A DNA stretch of 64,000 nucleotides from Haloimpatiens lingqiaonensis (GCF_044502415.1 NZ_CP172402.1), one strand, 5' to 3'; counted from the stretch's first letter, positions 45,917 to 55,840 are shown. Notes: generated by a model from the letters alone, not told the origin. Numbers and translations are program-made.

Positions 45917-47299
45917 ATGAGAAGACAAAAGCGTAAACGCAAAAGTTTTATTTTGCCTATTAGCATATCAGTAGGCATAATTATAATTTATTTATCTATG
46001 GCATTATTCTTTAAAAATCATTTTTATTTTAAAACAACCATTAATGGTATTAAGGCCTCGGGGAAAACTGTTGAAGAGGTCATTGGACAAATAGAAGCAG
46101 ATGTTAAAAACTATACATTGCAACTTAATGGTAGAAATGGAGTTACAGAAAAAATTTCAGCAAAGGATTTTAGTCTAAAATATAATTCTAATGATGAAAT
46201 AAAGAAATTAAAAGAAACTCAAAATCCTTTAAATCTATTTGGAGGTGTTTTTAAAAAACATCAATATAAAATACCAAAAACTATTTCTTATAATGAAAAT
46301 CAGTTAAAAGAATATGTGGATAAAATGTCTTTTTTTAAGGAAAAAAACATAATAAATCCTAAAAATGCAAGTTTAGAATATACGGATAAAGGCTATAAGG
46401 TTGTAAAGGAAGTTATGGGCACTAAAGTTAACAAAGATGTTCTATATAAAGAAATAAAAGATGCAATAATTAGCAGTACAGATATTATAAATTTAGAAGA
46501 AAGCAATTGTTATATAAATCCAAAGTATACTTCAAAATCAAAGGAAGTTACAGAAGCCCAAAAAACTATGAATAAATATTTACAATCAAAAATAACCTAT
46601 GACATTAGAGGAAATACAGAGGTTCTGGATTCTTCTAGCATAAAGGATTTAATTAGTGTGGATGAAAATTTTAATGTTAGCATAAGCAATAGCAAAATAT
46701 GGCAATACGTAAATAAATTAGCCTACACCTACGATACAGTGGGCAAGCCAAAGGATTTTGTTACTTCATCAGGAGAACATATAAAAGTGAATGGTGGAAG
46801 CTATGGCTGGAAAATCAGCCGTTCAAAAGAAGTGGAAAATCTGGTACAAGCTATAAAGGATGGAAAAGCTATAACTAAAAAACCTGCATATTCTCAAACT
46901 GTAAACAGCACTGGCCCCAACGAAATAGGTAATTCTTATGTAGAAATTGACCTTACAAAGCAACATTTATGGGTTTACATTAATGGTAGTCCTGTGGTGG
47001 ATGGCGATGTGGTTACTGGAAATGTAAGTAAAAATACCCCTACTCCTGAAGGTGTTTATAAATTGAATTATAAAGAAAAAGACTCTGTTTTAAAAGGCGA
47101 TGATTATGAAACTCCAGTTAGTTTTTGGATGCCTTTTAATGGAGGTATAGGAATGCACGATGCTATTTGGAGAAAAGAATTTGGCGGAAAGATATATGAA
47201 AAAAAAGGTTCTCATGGATGTGTAAATTGCCCTTATGATCTGGCAAAAGCCATATTTGAGAATGTTAAAACCGGCACTCCAGTAGTTTGCCATGTTTAA
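45917..47299 (+). CDS. L,D-transpeptidase (YkuD) with VanW-like/PG_binding_4 region
   Basis: A 460-residue membrane-anchored enzyme forming 3-3 peptidoglycan cross-links or attaching proteins to the wall. A membrane segment (about 13-31) is followed by two putative peptidoglycan-binding repeats (about 40-180 and 190-310) and a YkuD domain: IDLTKQHLWVYING (about 343), TPTPEGVYKL, HDAIWR and the catalytic KGSHGCVNCPYDLA (Cys about residue 438). An AGGAGG site precedes the ATG. It is followed by a terminator, and the polysaccharide cluster converges on it. Confidence 0.93.
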   Translation: MRRQKRKRKSFILPISISVGIIIIYLSMALFFKNHFYFKTTINGIKASGKTVEEVIGQIEADVKNYTLQLNGRNGVTEKISAKDFSLKYNSNDEIKKLKETQNPLNLFGGVFKKHQYKIPKTISYNENQLKEYVDKMSFFKEKNIINPKNASLEYTDKGYKVVKEVMGTKVNKDVLYKEIKDAIISSTDIINLEESNCYINPKYTSKSKEVTEAQKTMNKYLQSKITYDIRGNTEVLDSSSIKDLISVDENFNVSISNSKIWQYVNKLAYTYDTVGKPKDFVTSSGEHIKVNGGSYGWKISRSKEVENLVQAIKDGKAITKKPAYSQTVNSTGPNEIGNSYVEIDLTKQHLWVYINGSPVVDGDVVTGNVSKNTPTPEGVYKLNYKEKDSVLKGDDYETPVSFWMPFNGGIGMHDAIWRKEFGGKIYEKKGSHGCVNCPYDLAKAIFENVKTGTPVVCHV

Positions 47300-47312
47300 G
47301 TGAATTTAAATG

Positions 47313-47345
47313 GAAAAAAATGCACCCCTCAGGTGCATTTTCTAT
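47313..47345. terminator. Bidirectional terminator between the transpeptidase and wzy
   Basis: AAAATGCACC..GGTGCATTTT forms a 10-bp stem with a CCTCA loop, with A- and T-runs on the two sides. It separates two convergent transcription units. Confidence 0.85.
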
Positions 47346-47360
47346 TTTCTCCTTTTTAAT

Positions 47361-48650
47361 TTACTTAGTTATTTTTTTGGGGTTGCTAAGTGCTCCAAAA
47401 AAAATCCAAAACATTCGTGCATTATTCAAAGACAATGAAAGAGATCCTATCATTAATATAAGTATGATGTCCCTTAAAATAAGCTTTTGATTATAATTAT
47501 TTTTTTGTTGATTTAGGTCCTTTGAGTGGTCTGAGTCTTTTGAGTAATTTAAAAAAGTATACTTGAATATGAGGTAAAATATATAAAAAAATAAAATTGA
47601 GCCTAATATTAATCCCCATTCAGCAAAAATCTGTAAATAAATATTATGAGCTAATAGTTTAACTCTTTGTAAATTACCCATGATCTCCAAATATGAGCCA
47701 ATTCCAACTCCCAATAAGGGTGATACTTTTATAATGTCTAGGGCAGCTGCCCAGGTTACATCTCGACCTGACCCTCCTTCTGATATGGCTGAATTAAAAT
47801 CATAAAATAAAACTGCCACTCTTCTAAAACTCCAATACTTAGTAGATATATACTTGATTATTTTCATCATAAGTGCTGATAAACTTGGTAGAAACACAAT
47901 GATAATTGCAATAATTACAAAATTTCTTATTATCTGTTTTTTATTTTTATTCCATAACATGTTTTTTATAAAAATAGCTATTGTATAACTTATAAAAACA
48001 AGCATTCCCGTTTTAGAACTAGATATTACAACAGATAAAAAAATCACTAAATAGCTCATAAATAGGGTTATTTTTTTTATATTTTTATTTCTAATAAAAT
48101 ATACCAAAGCCGTGCATTGAATTACAGCAAAATAATTTGGATCATTCATTAAACCAATATAACGAGGACCTTGAAAAAAATATTGCCTGGGAAAAATACT
48201 GATCTTAAAAAAAAACATAAATATTCCTATAATCCCTAATGTAATTGCCCCTAAAGAATACCATCTATAAACCACATATATTAACCTTTCTTTAAACAAA
48301 TTATATCCTAAAAGAAAATATAAAAATGAGGAACACAATTTTATGTAGTTATTAATAATCTCATTAGGATTAGGTACATAATTAAATCTATGCGGAGAAA
48401 TAAAAAATGCAGTACTTAAAGTTATTATTGATACCCCTAAGAAGAAAAAAAAACCCTTTCTAGGTATAACTAGTTTTGCATTAAAAATATAAATCAGCAC
48501 CAATAATATTGCCACAAAATCAGAAATTGATATATTATACCCTAATAATTGCTTTTGTTGATTTAAAAATATTGATAAAACAGCAATAAGAAAAATTATT
48601 ATTTTACATGTTTTTTCCTCTTCACTATTGGCATTAATTTTTTCAATCAA
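47361..48650 (-). CDS. Polysaccharide polymerase / O-antigen ligase-family protein (Wzy-like)
   Basis: A 429-residue integral membrane protein with about 11-12 membrane segments. The PF04932-type region is visible as GRDVTWAAALDIIKVSPLLGVGIGSY (cited by core SPLLGVGIGSY, about 320) with LLAHNIYLQIFAEWG about 20 residues later; this is the pattern of Wzy polymerases and O-antigen ligases. It probably polymerises the repeat unit outside the membrane. The start is TTG 48650, with AAGGAG seven bases away; the in-frame ATGs further upstream lack such a site. It is the last gene of the cluster. Confidence 0.85.
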   Translation of the reverse strand: MIEKINANSEEEKTCKIIIFLIAVLSIFLNQQKQLLGYNISISDFVAILLVLIYIFNAKLVIPRKGFFFFLGVSIITLSTAFFISPHRFNYVPNPNEIINNYIKLCSSFLYFLLGYNLFKERLIYVVYRWYSLGAITLGIIGIFMFFFKISIFPRQYFFQGPRYIGLMNDPNYFAVIQCTALVYFIRNKNIKKITLFMSYLVIFLSVVISSSKTGMLVFISYTIAIFIKNMLWNKNKKQIIRNFVIIAIIIVFLPSLSALMMKIIKYISTKYWSFRRVAVLFYDFNSAISEGGSGRDVTWAAALDIIKVSPLLGVGIGSYLEIMGNLQRVKLLAHNIYLQIFAEWGLILGSILFFYIFYLIFKYTFLNYSKDSDHSKDLNQQKNNYNQKLILRDIILILMIGSLSLSLNNARMFWIFFGALSNPKKITK

Positions 48651-48703
48651 ATTACTTCTCCTTCCCATATATAATTTTACATACAATTATATATATAATT
48701 CTT

Positions 48704-50248
48704 TTATAATCTTTTTATAATATGAACCAGACGCCTTGCAGCATTAATACTTTTCTTTATTAACTTTTTAACATATTGCTTTTCTTTATTGTTTAACCCA
48801 AATAACATCAAACAAGCCCCATATGTGAAAACAAATAGAATAGTCTTAAGCATAAAATCCATAAAAGTATTTCCAACAAAAGAAGCAAACAACAATGTGC
48901 AAGATGCTGCTAAAATGCTACTAGAAAGAATTCCTTTAAAGATATTCTTATATATTTTAAGCATATTTACTTTTATTGTTTTCTCATAGTATAAATTAAG
49001 CATTATTAAATTTCCTATGATTATAGATATTGCCGTTCCAATGGCAGCACCCATATATCCATAATGCTTTACCAGTATTATTGTCATTATAAAATTAAGC
49101 AACGCTGTAATAATCAAAATAATAGATCTTGCCATTTTCTTTAGCATGGCATCCAAAATAACATTTGCAACACTGGTCACATAAGCCAGCATTGCAGGTA
49201 CTAGCAATATTACAGTAGATAACCACACTTCTGTAAATTCTTTTCCCACCCATAGTTGCAAAAAGTTTTTTCCCAAAACAATAAATCCTAGGAGTATGCC
49301 ACACCCAATAATACTTTGAATTCGTCCTGGAGTAATAATTAAACGGGCTAAATTTTCTTCTCCTGCATCATTAACAACAAACTTAGTAGCCTCAGGCAAA
49401 TAAACACCGCTAATAACTTGTAATATAGAAACCATTGTAACCATAATCAGTAGGGCTACAGAATAAATAGCAACCTTCTCTGTATTTACCATAGCTCCCA
49501 ATACAACTTTATCTATATTAAAATTAACTTGATTTGTAATCCCTTGAATCATAGAAGCCATAGAAAATGTGAAAATATTCAATAAAAGAACTTTATCTAA
49601 ATGATTGTATCGAATTGTAATTTTTAATTTTACAAAAGCAAATGCCATTTCAAACATTAAAAGTACTATAGCTATAAACAAATCTGCCACCACTATGGCA
49701 ACTGCATCTTTTCCTAAAAGTAGAAGCACTGTCATTACAGCCACTCTGAGAACTTGTCTAAAAAGTTTTAAACCATTAGTAAAAACAAATTGCTCATATC
49801 CTACTGAAATGCCAGAAAACAAATTATTCCATACCATAACAGCCATATTAACAACCAAATATGAAAACATATATTTTGCTTTCATAATTTCCTGAGGATT
49901 TAAAGTACTTTTGTACAAAGGTTCTATGAAAATACCTAATGCTCCACCAGCAACAAGCATAACAATTGAAAGAATTGCAGTAATAACAGTACCCCAGAAA
50001 AGAAGATTATCCAGTTCACTTTTTTTCTTATAAATGCGAAATTTTACTATACTTCTTGACATTATTGTAGCTACTCCAAAATTCATTATGGATAAATTTG
50101 CAGCAAAAGAATTAACCGTTTGATATAATCCAAATTCTCCAGTTCCAAGAGATTTAATTAGAAATGGAGTAAACCCAATATTAATTATAATTTGAAAAAT
50201 AATTGCAGCATAAGCTATTGAAACCCCCAAGACCTTTTGATTTTTCAT
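48704..50248 (-). CDS. Polysaccharide flippase (Wzx/MATE-like)
   Basis: A 514-residue membrane protein with about 14 membrane segments, expected to move the lipid-linked repeat unit across the membrane. The N-terminal region (GFTPFLIKSLGTGEFGLYQT, about 27-46) is characteristic of the PST/RfbX family, and the amphipathic central region fits. GAGGAATAAT precedes the ATG. It lies 54 bp before wzy in the minus-strand cluster. Confidence 0.9.
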   Translation of the reverse strand: MKNQKVLGVSIAYAAIIFQIIINIGFTPFLIKSLGTGEFGLYQTVNSFAANLSIMNFGVATIMSRSIVKFRIYKKKSELDNLLFWGTVITAILSIVMLVAGGALGIFIEPLYKSTLNPQEIMKAKYMFSYLVVNMAVMVWNNLFSGISVGYEQFVFTNGLKLFRQVLRVAVMTVLLLLGKDAVAIVVADLFIAIVLLMFEMAFAFVKLKITIRYNHLDKVLLLNIFTFSMASMIQGITNQVNFNIDKVVLGAMVNTEKVAIYSVALLIMVTMVSILQVISGVYLPEATKFVVNDAGEENLARLIITPGRIQSIIGCGILLGFIVLGKNFLQLWVGKEFTEVWLSTVILLVPAMLAYVTSVANVILDAMLKKMARSIILIITALLNFIMTIILVKHYGYMGAAIGTAISIIIGNLIMLNLYYEKTIKVNMLKIYKNIFKGILSSSILAASCTLLFASFVGNTFMDFMLKTILFVFTYGACLMLFGLNNKEKQYVKKLIKKSINAARRLVHIIKRL

Positions 50249-50354
50249 ATTATTCCTCGCCCACTTATAAACTTTGAATTTTAATACTATTTTTATAATT
50301 TTTCATTTGGAATTATTCATTATACATTTATAGCTTTTCATTTAAAACCAATGC

Positions 50355-51029
50355 TTATAATTCTTTATTTGATATTATTCTTTCTAATTCTTCATAAGAC
50401 TCTACAATATATCCTTTTCCCTCCAGTAAATATTTCATCAATAAAACATAGTCCTCCTTATGTGCTTTATACAATCTAGTAATTTCTTTCCGTGGCATTT
50501 TATCTATAGGGCAATCACTATTTCGCACAGAAGCCCTCTTAGCAGCTAAATTATAATCAACCTTATAATAAACATAAATAACATCATATTTTTCACACAA
50601 TTTTTTTATTAAGGCTTTAAAAAATCTTGAATCTTTAATTCCTCTTTTATCATTTCTAAAGGATAAAGACCAAAGGTATTGTAAAATTCCTTGATCCAAT
50701 ATTATTTTTTCTCCTTTATAAACCAATGCCGTTACATAATCATAAATCACACAGTATCTAACTATTTCCAAGGCCCTTTTTAAAGAATATCCTATAGGAC
50801 GGCAGCACATAAGTGCATATTTAAACAAACTAAAAACCAAGGGAAAATTACATATTAAATATTTAATTGTATCAATGTTCTTTCTCACCCTTGGCATTAA
50901 TTTACTATGGTGATAAAAGTTATCTGCCGTCACCACCTTAAAATTATTTAATTCTAAAGAAGAAAGCATATATGTCTTTCCGCTTCCAGGAAACCCCACA
51001 AGTTCAATTATTTTTTCCACATCTGCCAT
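50355..51029 (-). CDS. P-loop NTPase / kinase-like protein in the polysaccharide cluster
   Basis: A protein of about 224 residues. It begins with a Walker A motif ELVGFPGSGKTYMLSSL (residues about 9-25). YKGEKIILDQGILQYLWSLSF, cited by its core IILDQGILQYLW (about 115), looks like the Walker B or substrate region of small kinases. DVIYVYYKVDYNLAAKRASVR is the usual site of a lid Arg. It resembles adenylylsulfate or nucleoside kinase folds, but I cannot name a substrate. The start (51029 or GTG at about 51020) is uncertain. A sugar or lipid kinase role in the cluster is inference. Confidence 0.6.
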   Translation of the reverse strand: MADVEKIIELVGFPGSGKTYMLSSLELNNFKVVTADNFYHHSKLMPRVRKNIDTIKYLICNFPLVFSLFKYALMCCRPIGYSLKRALEIVRYCVIYDYVTALVYKGEKIILDQGILQYLWSLSFRNDKRGIKDSRFFKALIKKLCEKYDVIYVYYKVDYNLAAKRASVRNSDCPIDKMPRKEITRLYKAHKEDYVLLMKYLLEGKGYIVESYEELERIISNKEL

Positions 51030-51135
51030 ACCCACCTTTTAAATACTTTCTTAGTTAACATACTCATATCCTTAACTCAACTTTCATACATAACTTTAAA
51101 TATCTATACTATTTTTTTAAATTTAAAACTTATAC

Positions 51136-51290
51136 TTTTTAACTCCCCCAAAGGATTTTTTCTTTAATTATTAATTATCAATTCTTAATTGTTACTTTTT
51201 ACTTCTTACCTCTTACCTCTTACTTTTTACTTCTTAATTTTTACTTCTTACTTCTTACCTCTTACTTTTTACTTCCTACTTCATCCCTCA
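51136..51290. repeat. ACTCC-type hairpin and TTACTTCTTACCTC array at the glycosyltransferase stop
   Basis: AACTCCCCCAAAGGATTTTTT (weak hairpin) is followed by TTAATTATTAATT units and by TTACTTCTTACCTCTTAC units that end in the last codons of the next minus-strand gene. Confidence 0.8.
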
Positions 51291-52504
51291 TATATTCTAG
51301 AAATTTTCTCCCCTATAGCTCCTACGTCATACCCAGCTTTTATAACTTGCTGGGCTGCACCGGGGGTTCTTAATGATAATGCTCTGCCACCAATTTTTGT
51401 GGTAGCATTATCTAAAGCACTTGGCCTTTCATCCTCTATGTTATTACTTAAAACGCTTATCCTTTCATTTTCTGCAATATTACCTAAGTTACTTAACCTT
51501 TCATTTACTGTATTTACCCATTGATACAATGGGGCATTAGGCGCTATAAAATGAAAGGTATCCAAAATCTTAGATTCAGGCGGTACAATTTCTCTGGGTA
51601 CTATGCAAGACAATCCATTAGCCTGTGCCTCTATTAGTACTATAGCCAAGCCTTCATGTATAGAAGGTAAAAGAAATATATCCATTGCAGAAAGTAAACA
51701 ATGAGTGTCAGCACGGGTTCCCGTAAGAATAACGCTGTCCTGAAGATTTAAATACTTTATTTTTTTCTCTATTTCCCCTCTCAATTCTCCGTCACCAACC
51801 AAGAGTAAAAGGGTATTTTCATCTTTTTCATGGATTTCTTTAAAAATATCCAATAGAAAGCTATGATTTTTTTGCTTAGCTAAACGTCCAATATGCCCAA
51901 TTACTTTCTTTCCGTTTAAATTAAATTCATCTCTAATACGCTCTCTATCCTGTTGGGAATAAGCAAATTTATTCACAGGAATTGCATTATATAATAAATT
52001 TCCTCTTTTATAAAAAGCTTCACTACCAAAAACATAATATCCAGCAGAATTGGCACAGGCTAAAAAATCTGTAGAATACCTTAATAACCATCCTTTCATA
52101 AGCCTATTATAAATTCTCTTTATGAAAGGAAGTTTAACTAAAGATAAATTATCATGTGCATGGGCAATGCGCCTAGGAATCTTCATCCTTGCCGCTGCCC
52201 TCATAATTATTCCAGAATTAAACAAAACATGGGAGTGCACAATATCATAAGGTCCATTATCTTTCATAATTCTACACACAGCCTTATAAAAGGCAAAATA
52301 ACCCTCTCTAGGACTTGGCACTCTCAGCACCCTTCCCCCTAAAGAATGTACTTCTCCTTCGTATTCACCAATATTATCACCATATACTAAGTAATCAAAA
52401 TCATATTTAGTTCTATCAATATATCTAAATAAATTCATAGCTACAGTCTCAACACCACCAACCCTCAAGGTACCTGTCACTTGCAACACTTTTATTTTTT
52501 TCAT
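51281..52504 (-). CDS. Glycosyltransferase, GT4 (EpsF-like), with internal 12-residue repeats
   Basis: A 407-residue GT-B glycosyltransferase. The N-terminal GGVETVAMNLFRYID and the C-terminal donor-site LLPSIHEGLAIVLIEAQANG (E-x7-E) are typical of GT4. Near the C-terminus (about residues 331-366) three tandem degenerate 12-residue units of the pattern ER.S.L.N...(E/N) interrupt an otherwise ordinary helix; the DNA shows 36-bp spacing (CCTTTCAT words at 51425, 51461, 51497). The final part (GAAQQVIKAGYDVGAIGEKI) is family-like again. AAGGTGGG precedes the ATG. The sugar is unknown. Confidence 0.88.
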   Translation of the reverse strand: MKKIKVLQVTGTLRVGGVETVAMNLFRYIDRTKYDFDYLVYGDNIGEYEGEVHSLGGRVLRVPSPREGYFAFYKAVCRIMKDNGPYDIVHSHVLFNSGIIMRAAARMKIPRRIAHAHDNLSLVKLPFIKRIYNRLMKGWLLRYSTDFLACANSAGYYVFGSEAFYKRGNLLYNAIPVNKFAYSQQDRERIRDEFNLNGKKVIGHIGRLAKQKNHSFLLDIFKEIHEKDENTLLLLVGDGELRGEIEKKIKYLNLQDSVILTGTRADTHCLLSAMDIFLLPSIHEGLAIVLIEAQANGLSCIVPREIVPPESKILDTFHFIAPNAPLYQWVNTVNERLSNLGNIAENERISVLSNNIEDERPSALDNATTKIGGRALSLRTPGAAQQVIKAGYDVGAIGEKISRIYEG

Positions 52505-52614
52505 GGTAACCCACCTTTATTTTTCATTATATCCTTAATATTAACCAACTTTTACTTTCCACTATTAAACACCCCTATTTTTCATCCATTAATTAAATTT
52601 CTATAATTTCATCA

Positions 52615-53673
52615 CTAACACATTATTTTCAGATACCATTTAAAGCATACATCACCCTTAATTTTTATATAAACTCTTCTAACAATGCCTGCAAATCTGT
52701 ATATAAATTTTTCATTTCTACTTTTAATTACATAAAAAAGCACTTTCTCATATATGCCTTTAGGTCTAAACTTTTCAATAGAATCATTAAATTGAGTATT
52801 ATTTATAATCTGTGAAACTACCTGCAATTTCTCTTCATATGTTAAGCTACAATCCTTATGGTAAAGCATCATAAAATGTGCATAAGCTGCTTTTATATAT
52901 AAGAAAGCTATGGCTTCCTTTGATAATCCATTGTTCTCAAGAAATCCTTCTATATTATTTAAAACAAAAATTCTATTTTGAAAAGTATTTGGTTCATATC
53001 GATTAGACAAATAGTTTTCTGATATAACATATTTATATAGTGGTTTGTCAATGAAAGCACAACTTGTAACATATTGAATATATTTCAAATTAAAAAGAAA
53101 ATCCTCTGCCATATTAATATTTTCAATAAACCTAATATTGTTGTCTTTTATAATATTTGCATGATAGATTTTATTCCACAATGTATTAAAACCTTTATTG
53201 TCAAAAAAAGGGTAAAAATCTTTATATAGCTCATCTTTATTCTTATATTCTGCTAATCCATAGGTTATACTTTTTCTACATAGCACTTTATTTTTATTTA
53301 AAATTACACGTTCATAGCCACAAACCACCATATCTACAAACTTTTCAAGCATACACTCTATCATGCTCTTTACAAAATCTTCGTCCACATAATCATCACT
53401 ATCCACAAACATAATATATTTGCCTTTGGCAGCTTTAATTCCAGTATTACGAGCAGCTGAGGCACCCCCATTTTCTTTGTGTATAACTTTAACCCTTTGA
53501 TCTATAGCAGCATAATAGTCACATATTATTGGAGAATTATCCCTAGAGCCATCATCAACTAAAATAACCTCAATATTATGGTAGCTTTGCCCAAGAAGAC
53601 TTTCCAAACAAGCCTTAAGATACTTTTCTACATTATAAACAGGGACAATTATACTGATACAATCATTTGACAT
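52615..53673 (-). CDS. Glycosyltransferase family 2
   Basis: A 352-residue GT-A enzyme. The N-terminal domain has SIIVPVYNVEKYLKACLESL, EVILVDDGSRDNS and the metal-binding FVDSDDYVDE (about residue 90). The C-terminal 150 residues are helical and less conserved. It transfers a sugar from a nucleotide-sugar to the growing lipid-linked unit on the cytoplasmic face; the specificity cannot be read. AGGGGG precedes the ATG. It starts 11 bp after the upstream glycosyltransferase gene, in an operon with it. Confidence 0.92.
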   Translation of the reverse strand: MSNDCISIIVPVYNVEKYLKACLESLLGQSYHNIEVILVDDGSRDNSPIICDYYAAIDQRVKVIHKENGGASAARNTGIKAAKGKYIMFVDSDDYVDEDFVKSMIECMLEKFVDMVVCGYERVILNKNKVLCRKSITYGLAEYKNKDELYKDFYPFFDNKGFNTLWNKIYHANIIKDNNIRFIENINMAEDFLFNLKYIQYVTSCAFIDKPLYKYVISENYLSNRYEPNTFQNRIFVLNNIEGFLENNGLSKEAIAFLYIKAAYAHFMMLYHKDCSLTYEEKLQVVSQIINNTQFNDSIEKFRPKGIYEKVLFYVIKSRNEKFIYRFAGIVRRVYIKIKGDVCFKWYLKIMC

Positions 53674-53684
53674 AATTTAACCCC

Positions 53685-54821
53685 CTATTTAACTACACCA
53701 TTGATTACATCTTCATATATTTCTGCCATTATTGCTTTCACCTTATCTTTATCATACTTTTTAACTTCTTGAATATTGTAATCACCCATTTTTTTGCGTA
53801 TTTCAGTGTCATTAATTAAATTCTCAATACCCTTTACAAATCCATTTACATCATTAGATTCAACTAAATATCCACCTTTACCATCTTTAATCAAATCATT
53901 ATTTCCTCTTATTTTAGAACAAACGACAGGTAATCCTGTGGACATAGCTTCCATTAAAGCTACGGACAGCCCTTCTCTAGATGAAGGAAACACAAAAACA
54001 TCTGCTATCCTTATAATCTCAACTATATCCATACGATAACCCAGTAACTTAACTTTTTTCTCTAAACCTAGTTTGTATATTAAATGTTTTAAATAATTTT
54101 CTAAAGCACCTTCACCGCAAATCAAATAATAAACATTTGGATTGTTTAACTGTGCTATAGCATTTATTGAAGTTTCATGATTTTTATTTTTATTAAGCTC
54201 TCCTATGGAAAGTACTACAAAAGCATCCATTGGCACACCTAGCTCATTGCGCTTTGCCCATTTATCCACAATCTTATCTTTAAATTTTTCCGTATCAACT
54301 CCAACGCCTGGAACATACACAACTTTAACTGACTTAAATTTCTGTGCTATATCATAATCTTCTTTATTTATTGTAATCAGTACATCAGTATATCTTGCCA
54401 ACCACAATTCAACAGGATAAAACAATATCCAATTTTTAAGAGGAGCTCCCTTAAAAAAGTGAAAACCATGGGCTGTATATATAACTTTTGTTCCCTTTTT
54501 CCGAGCTTTTTTAGCAGCCATTCTCGTTAGTGCAGCTGCCACAGGTGTATGACAATGGATAATATCGTATTCACCAAAATCTATTATTCTTTTTAACTTT
54601 TTATATGCAGCTATATTGTCTAAATTAAATGGTGTTCTTTCAAATGAAATATCAAAATACTTATGGCAATAGGGAATACTGCAATCTTCCTTATTTTCAT
54701 AATCATTTTTTGCACAAACATGTATCTCATACCCCTTATTTTTAAGCCACTTTAAATAGGGAATATGGAATTCCATTAAATGCATTTTAACTAAGTTTGC
54801 AACAAATAATACTTTTTTCAT
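53685..54821 (-). CDS. Glycosyltransferase, GT4 (EpsD-like)
   Basis: A 378-residue GT-B glycosyltransferase. It has the EpsD-type N-terminus KVLFVANLVKMHLMEFHIP, an HCHTPVAAALTRMAA segment, and the donor-binding FVFPSSREGLSVALMEAMST with the E-x7-E motif (about residue 275). It is cytoplasmic, membrane-associated, and forms one linkage of the repeat unit. ACGGAG precedes the ATG. It lies between the disrupted epimerase and the GT2 gene. Confidence 0.92.
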   Translation of the reverse strand: MKKVLFVANLVKMHLMEFHIPYLKWLKNKGYEIHVCAKNDYENKEDCSIPYCHKYFDISFERTPFNLDNIAAYKKLKRIIDFGEYDIIHCHTPVAAALTRMAAKKARKKGTKVIYTAHGFHFFKGAPLKNWILFYPVELWLARYTDVLITINKEDYDIAQKFKSVKVVYVPGVGVDTEKFKDKIVDKWAKRNELGVPMDAFVVLSIGELNKNKNHETSINAIAQLNNPNVYYLICGEGALENYLKHLIYKLGLEKKVKLLGYRMDIVEIIRIADVFVFPSSREGLSVALMEAMSTGLPVVCSKIRGNNDLIKDGKGGYLVESNDVNGFVKGIENLINDTEIRKKMGDYNIQEVKKYDKDKVKAIMAEIYEDVINGVVK

Positions 54822-54848
54822 AACAACTTCTCCGTTAACCTAATTTCT

Positions 54849-55831
54849 CTAAACGCTCCCATAATATAAACAAGTATTCCTAATCCCCTGCTCTAAATCA
54901 TATTCATTACACCAATTTAAAAATTTCATTGCTTTATCATTGCTAGAATAACTATCTCTTATCTCTCCCGTTCTGTCCTTTTCATGAAAAACTTCTAAAT
55001 CACTGACAAATATGGACTTCATTATGGTAAAAAGCCCATTCACCGTAGTGGGCTTACCAGTACTTATATTGAAAATTTCATTATCCCCCTTGGTCAAAGC
55101 CAGTACATTGGCCTTAGCTACATCATTAACCCATTGTATCTGACTAAATCACCAAATACATCTAACAGTACATTGGCCTTAGCTACATCATTAACATATA
55201 TAAAATCCCTAGTTTGATTACCATCTCCAAATATTATGGGGCACTGATTATTTAAAAATTTATATATAAATACAGAAACCACGCCACCCTCCCCCTTAGG
55301 ATCTTGGCGTATTCCATATACATTTGTATATCTAAAAATTGTATATTTAATATTGTAAAGTTGGGCATAAGCCTTTATATAGTGCTCTGGAACCTGCTTA
55401 GACACCCCGTAAAAAGATATAGGCTTAACTTGATGATTCTCATCTATTGGTAAATACATTGGATTACCGTATACCGCTGCTGAAGATGGATATATTATCT
55501 TTCTAACTTTAAATTCTCTACAACATTCCAGTATATTTACGGTACCCTTAATATTAATATCTGCATCTAAAGCTGGTTTTCTCATAGACATCTGTACATC
55601 AATTTGAGCCGCATTGTGTATAACTACCTCTGGTTGTTCTTTTGCAAATATTATAAAAAGCTTGTGTGCATCCCTTATATCACATTTATAAAATCTAGCA
55701 TTTTTATTTACATGTTCTATTTTCCCTCTTGAAAGATTATCCACTATGACCACTTCATGGTCTTCTTTTACAAGTAAATCCGCCACATTAGAACCTATAA
55801 ATCCTGCCCCACCTGTTATTAAAACCTTCAT
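54849..55831 (-). pseudogene. NAD-dependent UDP-glucose epimerase-like gene disrupted by a 65-bp insertion
   Basis: A short-chain epimerase (extended SDR). The N-terminal two thirds (Rossmann motif GGAGFIGSNVADLL; active-site YGVSK) run to about 55166. The last third (GDNEIFNISTGKPTTVNGLF) is in another frame. A 30-bp segment (encoding NDVAKANVL) is present twice, at 55101-55130 and 55166-55195, separated by 35 unrelated bases. Deleting 65 bp restores DFIYVNDVAKANVLALTKG in one frame of about 305 codons. 65 is not a multiple of three, hence the frameshift. The intact enzyme would make a UDP-sugar for the cluster; galE at 62.6 kb might compensate. Confidence 0.85.
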
Positions 55832-55840
55832 ACTACCCCA

